A DNA stretch of 64,000 bases. Origin: Trifolium pratense (Eukaryota > Streptophyta > Magnoliopsida > Fabales > Fabaceae). The translations under genes were made by a program, and so were the position numbers. The first letter of the stretch is position 1; each line of letters starts with the position of its first letter. Positions 31,825 to 42,714 of the stretch are shown here, one piece after another. The notes under the pieces were generated by a model. It did not search any database. It saw only the letters and a program-made list of their open reading frames with translations, and was not told the DNA's origin. The stretch lies in assembly GCF_020283565.1 (NCBI RefSeq), contig NC_060061.1, positions 20,559,362 through 20,623,361 of the forward strand, read 5' to 3'.

Positions 31825-32225
31825 AAGTGTTACGTATTTCAAATTATCTTTATATATTGTTGTTAAGTGTTACGTATTTCAAATTATAGTGAAGGGCAAA
31901 ATGAACAAAAAAAAAATTCAGCCCAAACTCCCTTATCCTCTTTATATATTGTTATAAATAATTCATTTTAATTTCTTAAACAAATAAAAAGATTATAGAA
32001 AGTTTTTTTAAAAATTAATAACAAAAACTAATTAAAAAAATTTCTTTATAAGTAGATAAAGAATTAAAAAAAAAAAGAATAAGAAAAATTGATGAAAGCG
32101 GTAGTACCCTTAAAACATGGGGGTGTAGATAGCCCTTCAAGCAAACACTGTATTCAATCGTGAATCTGGGAACGGTGCTGAAGCTCGATCGATGGTCGCT
32201 GAAACTCACCGCACACGGTTGTACG

Positions 32226-35200
32226 ATGGAACTCTCCATATCTAGAACCACCATAACATCATTCTTCTTCTTCTTCTTCTTCCTCTCTCATTTTTCATTC
32301 ACCGTCGCTATCAGAAAAGACATTGGTTTCAAATTCATTCCTTTCTGTAAAAACACCGTTCAAGGCCGTTACCTTCTCTCCGATAACAACGGTATATATC
32401 ATTTTTTTTTTCATTTTTCTTTTTTTCATTTTCTTAATTTTGATATTATTAATTAAAAATTGTTGTATTTATTGATTTTACTTTACATTATGATTTTTAT
32501 TTTTGTAGGTTATGTATGTAATGCAATTTCGGTTGATTCAAAGTCTCGTTGTTGTCCACAAACTGGGAAGAAATTCTCTTGTCAGTGAGTTTTTTTCTAA
32601 CTTGTTCTTTATTACTTTGAAATTTGATTTTTGAAAGTGAAAATGAATAATAAATAATGGTTATTTTGTTTGATAATTTTGCAGTGGATGTAATCTTCTA
32701 TCACAGTGTTGTAATTCTTATGAATATTGTGTTTCTTGCTGTCTTAATCCTGGATTGGTAATATTTTAACTGCTTTTTGATACTTCTTTTTGATTCGGCG
32801 AAGGGATGTCTGTTTAATTAGTTTTTTTTGAACAGACAAGTAAGGAACAAGTGTTGAAGATGAAGATTGCTAAACCTTCTACTGCAAGTAATGTTTATGT
32901 TTTAGTATTATGTAATTTTGTTGAATTTGGAGAATTTATATTACTAGCTTAGATATATGTATATTAACAATCAATATTGTTGTATGTGAAAGTAAGGATT
33001 TAGGGGAAGTTTGGATGAGCAACTTAATTAAGAGCTGAGCTTATAGTATAAGCGTTTATAATATAATGTATACACTATTTATGTAATCAAATAGAAAATA
33101 TGGTCAAACTGTTTTCGTATAAGCTATAAGTTGTTTTCGACTTTTAATAAGCTATCTTGGAATGCAGAGCTTATTGAAATTAGCTGAAAACAACTTATGG
33201 ACATGTCATAAGCTCCAGTGGCGCTATGAAGTGCTTATGCCAGCAGTTAAGTCCGGATAAGCTATGCATAAGCCAATCCAAATGCAACCGTAAACGTAAA
33301 CAAAGATATCCCCCTTTTCCTTACAAACGCCATTTAACTTTTTTGACAGGGACTTATGAAAGTGTTTTTGACTACTGTGCTGGGAGATGCCGTCATAGTT
33401 CTGAGAGTGTGGTGAGTAAACTCCTGTATTCCTGCTATCTTATTGTTCTTTAAATTGTATCTTTGTTTTAGAATTTTCTTATAAGGTTAATACCCTGAAT
33501 AACATACACGCCCCATATTAACAAGGTTGCTTATTCTGTTAAAAAAATTATTTTCACGGCAACTTATCTTCTTGTCAGAGTAAGTTTTGCATAGTAGTCT
33601 AGTTCTAGACATTTATGTGCAACTAGTTGACTATATCTTATGAACTTTTATCTCATGATCAATTTATTTCGAGCATTTTTTTGTTCTTTCGTTTTATCTC
33701 AGTTTATCAGGGTATACCTACATGGACCTGTTCCCTGTTAGTATGTTATGCACGAGTTTACCCTTCATAACTTTTTAACCTTGACTTGCTAAAATGGATT
33801 CATATGTAGTTATTATCTCCTATACATGCAAGAGTAATTTGAGCTCACTTGATTTTTATATTTTAGGTGTATGAATTAACAATGTACCACCTTGAATAAG
33901 TTCTTTTGCTTATCTTCTAACATAGTTCTGATAAGTGGACTTGTAATCGTAGATATCTTGGTGTCCAATATCTCTATATTTTCTTACTATTTAAATTTAC
34001 AATCAAGGTTGTCAAATTCGAGAGTTTAGGTGCCTAATGGAGCCTGTGTAAACTTAAGTTTTACATATTTCATATTTTTAAAACTGCTTTATAAAAATAT
34101 CAGTAACTAAATATGTTAAATAGTAATTTCATAACTAATATTGAAAATTCCAACTTCAGACAAAGCAAATAAAAAAGATGAACTGATAACATAACACAAT
34201 AGAATTCTTGACCCACCTTTGATACATTATTTTGCAGTGTTTGACACAATAGAACAAAATATCATTAGGTTCATAAACCCTATACATGTTTCACAACAGA
34301 GGCAACTTAACTCAAGTATCCTAAAAAACGACTGAACCATGCATATTGAAGCCAAAACTATGTCTAAGTATTAACTTGTTAGTAGAATAAAAAATTTATT
34401 GATTTTGTCAAGAGTTTACTTAAACGCCTATAAGTTTGACAGATAGAGTTTGCATGTGAGATAACTTGTTTTTGCATCCTAGAATAGTAAACTCATTAGA
34501 GTCTAAGAGTTAGCTTGAGAGTTAATTTGAAAACCATGTTTATGATAAGTGAAGTTGCTAATGTTTCTATCATGGTATTTAATGTTTCAGGTTCATGAAA
34601 ATGCTTATCTTAGTGACTTCCACCACTGCTTTTCTCTGCCATCAAATTCTTCTGGTAAGTCTGCAGAAGGGACTGCCTTTGTAATGTTAAGCTCCTAATT
34701 CTGTTTTGAGTTTAGACCTAGCAAGTTGCCGATTCTAAAATCTCACCAGTTAGTGATACATATAGATTAGTAATAATCCAGCATACTGTTTTTGCCTAGA
34801 CTGAAGGAGAGTGGCGGTGAAATAATATTGAGTTTTTAAGTAGATGGCATTCCATTCAAATGACATTGTACTTGTATTCATTTTGATACATATATTGCAA
34901 TCATGTTCTTGTTATGGGTGGGTCTTGGTTTTAGGTCTTTTGCTAAATATATTTCTGCTTTTGGCCTATTTATAGCTATTTTGATTGAATCTGTTCTTTT
35001 TCATGTATTGAAAGCACAGGGGTAAATAGTACTCTCACCGAAGCAAGGCTGAATGGCATCAATGTTGTTGTTGGGAGGTAAATTATTACTTTTCAGTTGA
35101 GGTTAATGTTTGCAGTTTCTTGCTTTGGCTTAGCAGTTGAACTCCTTATCACGTGTTTGACAGGCAAGGTGAATCATGTAATTCAGTTTGCAAATCAAGA

Positions 35201-36596
35201 GGACAATCATGTGTCCCGAATAAACTCGTGGTGCTTAATCATTGTGACATGTAAGTGATGCTTTGAATTTGTGTTCTAAATTTTTTTGCTGATATATTTC
35301 AATGGTACTACTTTTAGTAATTTATCTTCACTGTGCATTAGATGTATACTTTTATTTACTTGGATGGTTTTTATCTTACATACAAGTCATATTTAAAGTC
35401 TCTATGCATTTCTTTTTCTTGTTTGTTTATCCTTTTGACACATAATCTAGAATCCATTTTATTAGTGCTTGGTGCTAGAATGCATGTCGTGGATAATATA
35501 TTCGCACGGAAAACAATATTGAGCGAGGAAGAAATATCATTCTAGCATGCAGATACTTCTTTTCTTTTATCTTAATGTACTGATTGTATCTATTGGTTTC
35601 GTTATGTGGGCAGTATACAGAAATACATGAGCTGCAAGGGAGGTTGCCTGGCAAGTGTAGGGACAGATCAACCTGCTGAAGTTGTGTATGATGCCCCCAA
35701 GTATCTGGTAATAATTATTTTACGATTTAAGAAAAAAAGAAGTTAGATTCCAGAAATTGATCAAAAGAGGTTAAGAGACAGATAATATTTTCCTATATAA
35801 ATTGAAATAAGGTATATGGTGTCATAGAATTCATGACATTTAATGAGTATTCGATGGGCTCTTCGAAACTGGAATGTCATTTAAATCTACTACCATGCAA
35901 TGCATACCTATTATTTACCTAGCTCTTTAAAAACATATTTGCATGTCTCATGCCCTGACAGAAGCACTATGAATTAGTGCCTTTAGTTTCCAAACTCCGT
36001 GTTGGAGGTGGTGTCAGGTTGGTTATCAAGAAGCTTTGAGAATGGATCTAGTGGCTTGTTGTTTTTTGATTTTGGATAGAGGATTTTAGAGGGGAGGACT
36101 TATTTTTTCTTTTCTAAATTAGAAAAGCTATAAAATGTTTCTAAAAATAAATTAAGCGTGATTGAAATGTTATAGGATCATCTATCATGTTAATTTATTT
36201 TTTTTGAAATTTCAAATATATACCAAAATATAGACACAGCTCTCCAAAACCTCCTCTCCAAAAGTCCCTTTCCTCCATAACCCTCCTTCCAAACATACCC
36301 GTAGATGCTAAGTATCTTATATTGCTTATTAGTGATTACGCATTACACATTTATTATACAATGTGTCCAAATTTAGCATACTATGTGCCAAAATGTGTAT
36401 GGCTGAAATTTTCAGTTTGAACTTCTGTAGATCTGGTGAAACCTATACCAAGGAAAACAATTTCAGGACATTTAAATTGATATTTGCTTTGGGTTATTTT
36501 CAGAATCCAGGATCATGTTTATACACTGAAACACAATCTATACTTTCTTGTGATGGCTCACATCAGCACACAAAGAGACTGTGTCCCTGTGCTTAG
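32226..36596 (+). CDS. SPRING/C12orf49 (DUF2054) homolog, 274 codons in 10 exons
   Basis: Animal SPRING is a Golgi membrane partner of site-1 protease needed for SREBP activation; the plant role is inferred, perhaps with the subtilase S1P. Coding exons by eye: 32226-32391, 32509-32584, 32685-32757, 32836-32887, 33350-33411, 34591-34654, 35020-35077, 35164-35250, 35614-35707, 36504-36596, all GT-AG; the sum is 825 bp, an exact codon multiple. The ATG at 32226 gives a hydrophobic anchor (residues about 8-30, TSFFFFFFFLSHFSF). Family hallmarks are CCNSYEYCVSCCLNPG, FDYCAGRCRHSSESVVHENA and FHHCFSLP. Beyond about residue 165 a Cys-rich extension follows (CNSVCKSRGQSC, YMSCKGGC, CLYTETQSILSC, ending RLCPCA). 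An intron in the 3' UTR is possible (GTAAGC at 36609). Confidence 0.85.
33004..33290. mobile_element. MITE in intron 4 of the SPRING homolog
   Basis: AGTTTGGATGAGCAACTTA at the left and CATAAGCCAATCCAAATGC at the right are imperfect inverted copies. Between them are many AGCTTAT/ATAAGCT palindromes. It lies wholly inside the intron, ending about 60 bp before the splice acceptor of exon 5. Confidence 0.5.
35990..36305. repeat. Possible MITE in the last intron of the SPRING homolog
   Basis: GAGGATTTTAGAGGGGAGGA near 36078 and TCCAAAACCTCCTCTCCAAA near 36243 are roughly complementary, and GGTATGTTTGGAAGGAGGG-type sequence is present in reverse at the right border (36275-36299). Borders and duplications are unclear. 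Confidence 0.3.
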
Positions 36597-38146
36597 TGTT
36601 TGCCTGGTAAGCTGTGGTCCCTTTTAACATTGTTAAATTTTGTCTGTGGTGTTAGAAACTAAAATAGCTTTCTTTATTAGTTTGCAATCGAAAAGAAAAA
36701 GAATTCTGTAAAATGAAAGTCAAGTATAGCGTTTTCTCTTCTAATGTTGAGTTGTTTGACTAATTTTTTGAGGTGAAAAACATATAATTAATGTGTTTCT
36801 TTACAACCTTTGCTTCTTTTTGTTTTAAATTTGAAAAATTCTAACGAACTAGATTTTGTAGCACTGGAAGGACTGGTATCGAAGTGGCAACTCTTGGTTT
36901 GTTGGTATGGAAGGAGGAAACGCATGCAAAGCATCAACCTTTAAAAATTTAATGTACCATCCATCCGCCTTTATGTTGTAAAAATTTAGCTCATCAGCTA
37001 TTCCATTCACAGTCTGGAAAAACTACTTCAGGCTGCATTTGGAAAATTTAGAAAGAATGAGATAGAAATACAAGATAAAGAGAATAGGCTATATGGGGGG
37101 AAAAAGGGTCACTTTCATGTTTTAATGGATTAATGAGAGAAAAAATACAAAGATAGAATGTTGTAAGTTAAATTTTAACACAGGTTGTTTATGATTTTTT
37201 TTATTTTTCAAAAGAAACTAAATTTATGGAACAAAATAATAAATGTTTCTCCTTTTCAGCACTTTAGTTTGGTGAGGACAAAAGGTGAAAGGGATGATGA
37301 TACTTGGTGCTCTCTTCACTTTAATAAACCACGCGTTATCAAAGTAATTTTCCCCCCATTTCTGGTACTGTTAAGCATTTTCTTGGATTTTTAGAATAGT
37401 AACACAATACTCCATTAATTATAAAACAGTAACATAACTTGTGGACTTGCACATACATCTCCTTATATTTGTAATTTTCAATGTCTAGCAACAGCTGGTT
37501 TTAGTTCATTTTTCTCCCATTAGCATCTAAGTTATGTGCACAGTAAAAGTGTTTGCACTATTATTATTCTTGATTATAAACACTTAGAAGTGATTAGGAA
37601 GTAGTATAGGTGTTGTTTTGGTGGGGATTGTGGCAATGAAAAAGAGAAATAGAGCCATGGCATGGAAAACTAAAGTGAGAAACCCTGTATTAGACTTTTT
37701 TTTTTTTGGACAGGAGCTCTATATTAGATTATTAGTAAACAATTTATTTATAGAAAAATGCACAAGTTGCAACATTCAATTTTTGTCTTTGTGTTTGAGT
37801 TCCGTTGCAAGTTGCAACTGAATTAACAGTTGTCACTATAGAAACGGACGTTATAAATAAAGATGACAGGCTTTGTAATTTAATGTGCACAAAGATTCAC
37901 ACAACATTATTCTACTTTAACCCCCTTTTAAATTATGACAGTCAACATATGAACCTTCAGTTTAAAGAGTTTCTAAAACACAGTTATCCTTTTCCTTATT
38001 AAGTAAAAAAGATACAATTCAAGCAACTACCCTCATCTATTGATGATGAATTAATAATGACTATGTATATACTTTAAATTTAAAACACAATTTAAGTTAC
38101 ATTCTCTATGCTTTCAGCAGGCTTATTGTAAACTTCTTTGAACTCA
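36597..38146. other. Convergent intergenic region between SPRING homolog and GUN4
   Basis: It holds the 3' ends of both genes. A CAG/CACTGGAAGG acceptor-like site at about 36861 could close a 3' UTR intron of the SPRING homolog. The remaining sequence is AT-rich. The small ORFs at 37185, 37618 and 37805 have no recognisable motif and no signs of splicing, and are not called as genes. Confidence 0.5.
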
Positions 38147-38926
38147 TCAAAAACTATAGTCTGATTTGAAGATCTTCTGAGCTAATGGCTTTGATGAATC
38201 TTTTAACCCTTTGAGTGCTCCATTTCCCTCAGCATATGAAACTTCAACTTCTTCTGGGACTGAATCAAAAGCTGGATGGTTGAAAATATTACTAAGCAAC
38301 TGTGTTCCTCTGAGTGCATTTGTCAAAGGTAAATGACCCTCTGGGGTGTCATCATTGAGCTCCCATATAAATTCTGTAGGAAAAGACCTATAGTTATATT
38401 GCTCCATTTCAGTGTCAAGCTTCTTCATCCAGCCAACCTTGATGAAGAACTTGGTAAAGTCTTTTTTAGCCTTACCAAATAGTTTCTTTTGGACACTGTA
38501 TCCAAACTTGTTGTTACTATGGTCCCTCCATAGCTGGTCAATTGTTTGGAGGTCTGTTTCTGAGATGAACTGGACCTCTGAGAAAAAAACATAGCCGCGC
38601 TTCTGAGCGGCTTCACCTGCTAAGACGATGAGAAGACGCCTTGTCTCTTCATCGGCTTGTCGGAAGTTTTTGTCTGAGAGATGCTTCTGAAGGAGTTCAA
38701 AGGAACTGTTTTGAGAGGTTGATGATGGAGTGGAGGATGTTGTTTGGGAGAGAGAGAATGTGATAGAGGAATTGGAAGTGGAAGAGTGAGAGAGGGTTAT
38801 GTTGGTGGTGGTTGGTTTGAGGAAAAGTGAGGATGAAAGTGTGGATGGAGGAGCAGTTTCAGAAGGATAGTAGTGGCGTTTGATGAGAGAATGATGTTGA
38901 ATTGAATGAAGAGAATTAGTTGCCAT
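38147..38926 (-). CDS. GUN4: GUN4, chloroplast tetrapyrrole-binding regulator of Mg-chelatase
   Basis: GUN4 binds protoporphyrin IX and Mg-protoporphyrin, stimulates Mg-chelatase at the plastid membrane and acts in plastid-to-nucleus signalling. The 259-codon single-exon ORF starts with a Ser/Thr-rich, acid-poor stretch of about 70 residues that looks like a chloroplast transit peptide. The GUN4 core follows: FELLQKHLSDKNFRQADEET, LAGEAAQKRGYVFFSEVQFI, LQTIDQLWRDHSNNKFGYSV, FTKFFIKVGWMKKLDTE and PEGHLPLTNALRGTQLL. The length fits plant GUN4. A shorter C-terminal tail ends KSDYSF. No intron or frame break was seen; the 5' flank (38927-39240) holds its promoter, with CT-rich leader sequence on the minus strand. 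Confidence 0.95.
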   Translation of the reverse strand: MATNSLHSIQHHSLIKRHYYPSETAPPSTLSSSLFLKPTTTNITLSHSSTSNSSITFSLSQTTSSTPSSTSQNSSFELLQKHLSDKNFRQADEETRRLLIVLAGEAAQKRGYVFFSEVQFISETDLQTIDQLWRDHSNNKFGYSVQKKLFGKAKKDFTKFFIKVGWMKKLDTEMEQYNYRSFPTEFIWELNDDTPEGHLPLTNALRGTQLLSNIFNHPAFDSVPEEVEVSYAEGNGALKGLKDSSKPLAQKIFKSDYSF

Positions 38927-39240
38927 TTAGTTTAGAGAGAAGTACAATATTCTATAATCAGTTTAGGACACAAAAAAAGGAGAATTGAAAGTGTAGAAGG
39001 AAAATTTAGTAGAAGATGAATGAATGAATGTGATGTGAAGAGAGTTTCAAGGCTTTGATATTGGGACAGTGTTGTGTGTAATGTTGCTGAAGTGCTTAGT
39101 AGGAGTAAGGAGATAAGGAATATGTGGGGAGGGACAATGAAGGGCTCATCAAAAGTAATATAATAGGAGTTTGTGATTGGCTCAAATAGGGTGAGGTTGG
39201 ATCACACCCAATCTGCCCCTACACCACTTTCTCTCTCTAT

Positions 39241-40800
39241 ACACAATTAATTTCTTTCCCATGAAATCGTCATTTTTTTTTCTTTTTTGAGTATTAAATA
39301 TGCCACATAGATATATACCCTTCCTAAATTGGGCCTAAATATTTCAACTATATACAATACAAGTCAAATGAAGCCACATAGATATATACCCTTCCTAAAT
39401 TGTGCCTAAATATTTCAACTATATACAAGTCAAATGAAGCCAATCACAAGGGTAAATGGATGTATAAAATATTTAGAAAAATATAAATAAAAATGGAAAA
39501 AATTTGGTTGGGAGTATATCCATAAGATTTTCGACGAAGATTAATTATTGCTATCGACGGTTGAAATTTAATAATTATATCATGGTAACAAAAAAATTAT
39601 TATTATTCTTCATTATGTTTAGTTTTGGTCACATATAAAGAATATCAAGTACATTTGTTATACTCTTTTGATTTAATATATAATAACCATGTCATTTCAA
39701 CTTTCACACTCGTGTAATTAGGGTGATAAAGTGTGTTGAGTTTGTTGGACATATATGTTTAGTCTAATATTGAAGATGGATTAAATTGATATTTCGAACT
39801 CGGGCTTTTAAGATTGTTTTTTCGCATTAGTTCGTGAAAATGAAGGGATAGACCACATACCTGTAACACATTTTTCTTTCCACACTATATTCGCTTTCGA
39901 AACGAGTTTTAACCCTCACCCTGAGACACTAGGGGTGGGTTAACATTTTTCATATCACTTAATGTTACTTCAAAGTTTACTAATTACTCATTTAGGCTGT
40001 CTGAAAAGTGTATTGCGATCCCTATCAACATGTGAGTGGATCTCGAATTTACAATTTACAATTCCATTTGATTCTTATTTGAGAGTGTTTGTGAATGATT
40101 TTAACATAGCAACAATTAGTGCCACGCTGGATAATATCAACCTAAGAGGGGGACTCATCCTTCAAGTTATAGCTGAGTATGAAGCAAAACAAAACAACCT
40201 TGTAGTTTTTGTCAATGTAGTTTTTGTCAATGATTTTGAACAATGAGGAGCCAAATCTAGGACGTTGCTCTAAAAGGTACAACCTTCAAAATTGGAGTTT
40301 TTTACCTAAAAGAAAAAAGGGAAAAAGTTCCGCAACTTTTATGTACATAGATAGTGTTGTAGTGGTGTGGTGTGGTAGTATTGCTGGTGTTGTTGTTTTC
40401 TATCTAAGACTTTGCATATTGGGTGCAAACGTGGCATTGTGTGGGGACCATATGATTATGGAGGAAGAGTGGAAGGAGCGACACATGAAAGAAAGTTGAA
40501 TTTTGACTTTTGAGAATCTAATTTTTTTTTCATTATGTTGTTTTATGTTTTATTTTTTTGCTCTTAATTGAATCAATTATTGTATGACCGTTAGGTTGAG
40601 AAAATAGATTTACTCTATTTCGAGGTAGAGAAACCTGCTAAGAAGAAGATATGAAACAAAGACTAATTTATCATATTTTTCATAGTGATTCCATAAAAAC
40701 ATAACTTAAGATTATATAAGACCAAAATAATAATAAAATGCCAACAAACTTAATCTAAAATGTGAATGAGTCGTCACTTCTTTCATTTTTGGGTTTGATC
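39241..40800. other. Intergenic DNA upstream of GUN4
   Basis: AT-rich sequence with a two-copy tandem duplication at 39302-39438. ORFs at 39962-40246 and 40224-40499 overlap, lack recognisable motifs and have biased composition, so I do not call them genes. Confidence 0.45.
39302..39438. repeat. Two-copy tandem duplication, 71-bp period
   Basis: GCCACATAGATATATACCCT begins at 39302 and again at 39373. The copies differ by one substitution (GGGCC/GTGCC) and a short indel (ACAATACAAG/ACAAG). Confidence 0.85.
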
Positions 40801-40831
40801 ATGACTTGGACCTCAAGGTTGTAAAAATTGC

Positions 40832-41410
40832 TCATAGACAAATTTTACCCGGATCCCATTGCTTGACCTCGAAGGACCAAACTGTTGTACTCATCTTCAA
40901 ATGGCCACCGGTATCCCACTTTTTCCTTTTCTTCCTCTTCACTAGTGCAATATAGCCATAAGATCCCATAGTAATATACATGAATACTACCACTTTGCTT
41001 ACAAAGGTATCAATTTTGGCAACTTCACTAAGCACTTTGTTAGACCTCATGTGCTTTTGAACAATAATACAATTTTGATGTAAATAACCAAGCCACTCAG
41101 CAAAATCAATAACAATTAGTATATAGCTATTAGGCCAATCTAACAAACTTTTCTTACTATTCAACATATCATCGAAGTTCTCATTTGGGATATATTCCAA
41201 GACCAAGAGTTTGTCATCACCCTTGTTGCAACAGAACCACAACTTACTTATGATTTTCTTGTGCTTAGCCTTACCTTGCTGTTCCACTTCAACAACTTTG
41301 ATGCCATCAATATTTATTTCATTGGCAAGCCTCTTTGTCAACAAACATTGAAACAAGACAGCATGCATTATATCATTGCCAACCCCTCTAAAAAAATATC
41401 TTGTTCTCAA
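40832..41410 (-). pseudogene. Receptor-like kinase fragment (decayed kinase domain)
   Basis: The minus-strand frame resembles the kinase domain of LRR receptor-like kinases: KLLVLEYIPNENFDDMLNSK, LLDWPNSYILIVIDFAEWLG, YLHQNC, then TFVSKVVVFMYITMGSYGYI. Key positions are lost. The HRD catalytic loop is degraded (IVQKHMRSNKVL where IVHRDIRSNNVL is expected), DFG is not recognisable (KIDTFVSKV), and the Pro-Glu of the activation-segment APE is changed (YIALVKRK). N-terminal kinase lobe and ectodomain are missing. It still reads open for 192 codons but is best seen as a dead fragment. Confidence 0.7.
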
Positions 41411-41501
41411 GATTAAAAGCTATGTGATCAACAGCAGCACCACATTGTGAATGTAGATGTTGACTCCTAATTTTGATCAAGGATAGAACAACCATGACAA
41501 T

Positions 41502-41593
41502 GAACAAAGGGGTGAAATTTATAACTGTGTGAATATTGTTACTCATAGAACAAAGGGGTGAAATTTATAACTGTGTGAATATTGTTACTCATA
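41502..41593. repeat. Perfect two-copy tandem duplication, 46 bp
   Basis: GAACAAAGGGGTGAAATTTA starts at 41502 and at 41548. Both 46-bp units appear identical. Confidence 0.9.
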
Positions 41594-41831
41594 GAGAGCA
41601 TGTAGTGGTTGGCTACCCACACTAGAACATTAGTTCCATAAAAAGCCTAAGTAGCATGTTCTTTTACTTTCTGCAGCAGCCATCATCTTAACACTAAAAT
41701 CCACAAATGATAATCAAACCAATATCTATGTTAATGTTTAAGTCTGATACACGAATAAAAACACAATGATTATCAAACTTAGCAAACTTAAACATTGTTA
41801 ATGTTTAGCTTTGTACCATAGAATATATTTC

Positions 41832-42272
41832 GTTAAGAGCGCTTATCGACAATGCATTGAAAATATCATTGATACAACTCATCTTCAAGTTTCTGGCGGT
41901 TGGAATTTTCTTTGGAAAGCTAGAATCCCTCCTAAAATTAAAAATTTCATTTGACATGATGTGCTCTGATCTGTGTGTGTTGTCTAATGAATTAGTTAAG
42001 GATAGTACACATCTTTTTTTCTATTGCATGAATAGCATTCAAATTTGGCAAAGGTGTAGTCTGTGGCATCAAATTTTCAACATTGCTTAAACACTACTGC
42101 AAGTGTATGAAGATGAGTTTATTAGGAGACAAACTAGTGAGATCACTCATGTATTAGCAAGAGAGACCACATCATTAATTAGCTAGTTTCCACATTATCA
42201 TTGATGTTCTCCCTTTATATTCGTGATATTATTATGAATGAAATGCAATAGATATTTTACTTAAAAAAAAAA
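41832..42272 (+). pseudogene. 3' fragment of a LINE (zf-RVT domain) with A-tail
   Basis: The frame reads VKSAYRQCIENIIDTTHLQV, GGWNFLWKARIPPKIKNFI, a stop, then, after losing part of the domain, VKDSTHLFFYCMNSIQIWQR. This is the reverse-transcriptase zinc-binding segment that ends ORF2 of plant LINEs. A 3' UTR of about 170 bases and an A-run (42262-42272) follow. It is 5'-truncated and broken by a stop, as usual for old LINE copies. Confidence 0.75.
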
Positions 42273-42714
42273 TCAATCATTCAAGTAAATAATAATAAGC
42301 AAATCATCAACACTAGTGAGGGTCTAATACACAAGTAAGAATAAGGATTAAAATAGCACCAAACATATTCAAATTAATGAATGACAAATACCAAATATCA
42401 ACCAAAAGCACCAAGCAAGATTAAAGTTCATGTTGAAAATTTTACCAATTGAGAAACTTTCGCAAATGAGACGATCTAAAAACTAAACAATGGTTAGATA
42501 AGAAATATAAATAGTTACATCTCCTTTCTCAAGTTTCAATTATTTTATTTCATTTGTAACTATAACTAATCCTCATTTATGCAAAAAATTTCACGAAGTA
42601 CTAATTCTCCAATCACTGGTTTAAGCAACCGACTACATCCATTTACGTAAGAATCAATTCAGTTATCTTAGTAGCTTTCTCAACCCGCACCATGTTGTAC
42701 ATTAGTACCTTCCC
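42273..42714. other. Downstream region of CUL1
   Basis: AT-rich; the 3' UTR of CUL1 (minus strand) should lie in the upper part. No other feature seen. Confidence 0.5.

Larger units (their letters stand above)
30429..31958 (-). mobile_element. Helitron relative, - orientation, with internal insertion
   Basis: The reverse complement ends GCGCGCCGCGCCTAGCCCGCTAG at 30429, matching the 3' end of the Helitron at 29445-29829. It begins near 31958 with ATAACAATATATAAAGAGGA, matching that copy's 5' end, though the first bases read TT instead of TC. The 5' part (AGTGTTACGTATTTCAAATT ... CCTCTTTATATATTG) is duplicated, and a MITE of about 1.16 kb sits between the copies. Confidence 0.65.

Noticed and set aside
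32160..32225. Upstream non-ATG start for the SPRING homolog
   Set aside because: The ATG at 32226 directly precedes the hydrophobic anchor and suits the family; the extension has no ATG.
37185..38002. Small ORFs between the SPRING homolog and GUN4
   Set aside because: No motifs, no introns with coding continuity, and AT-rich composition.
39962..40499. Overlapping ORFs upstream of GUN4
   Set aside because: Two frames open by chance, with no similarity to anything I recognise.
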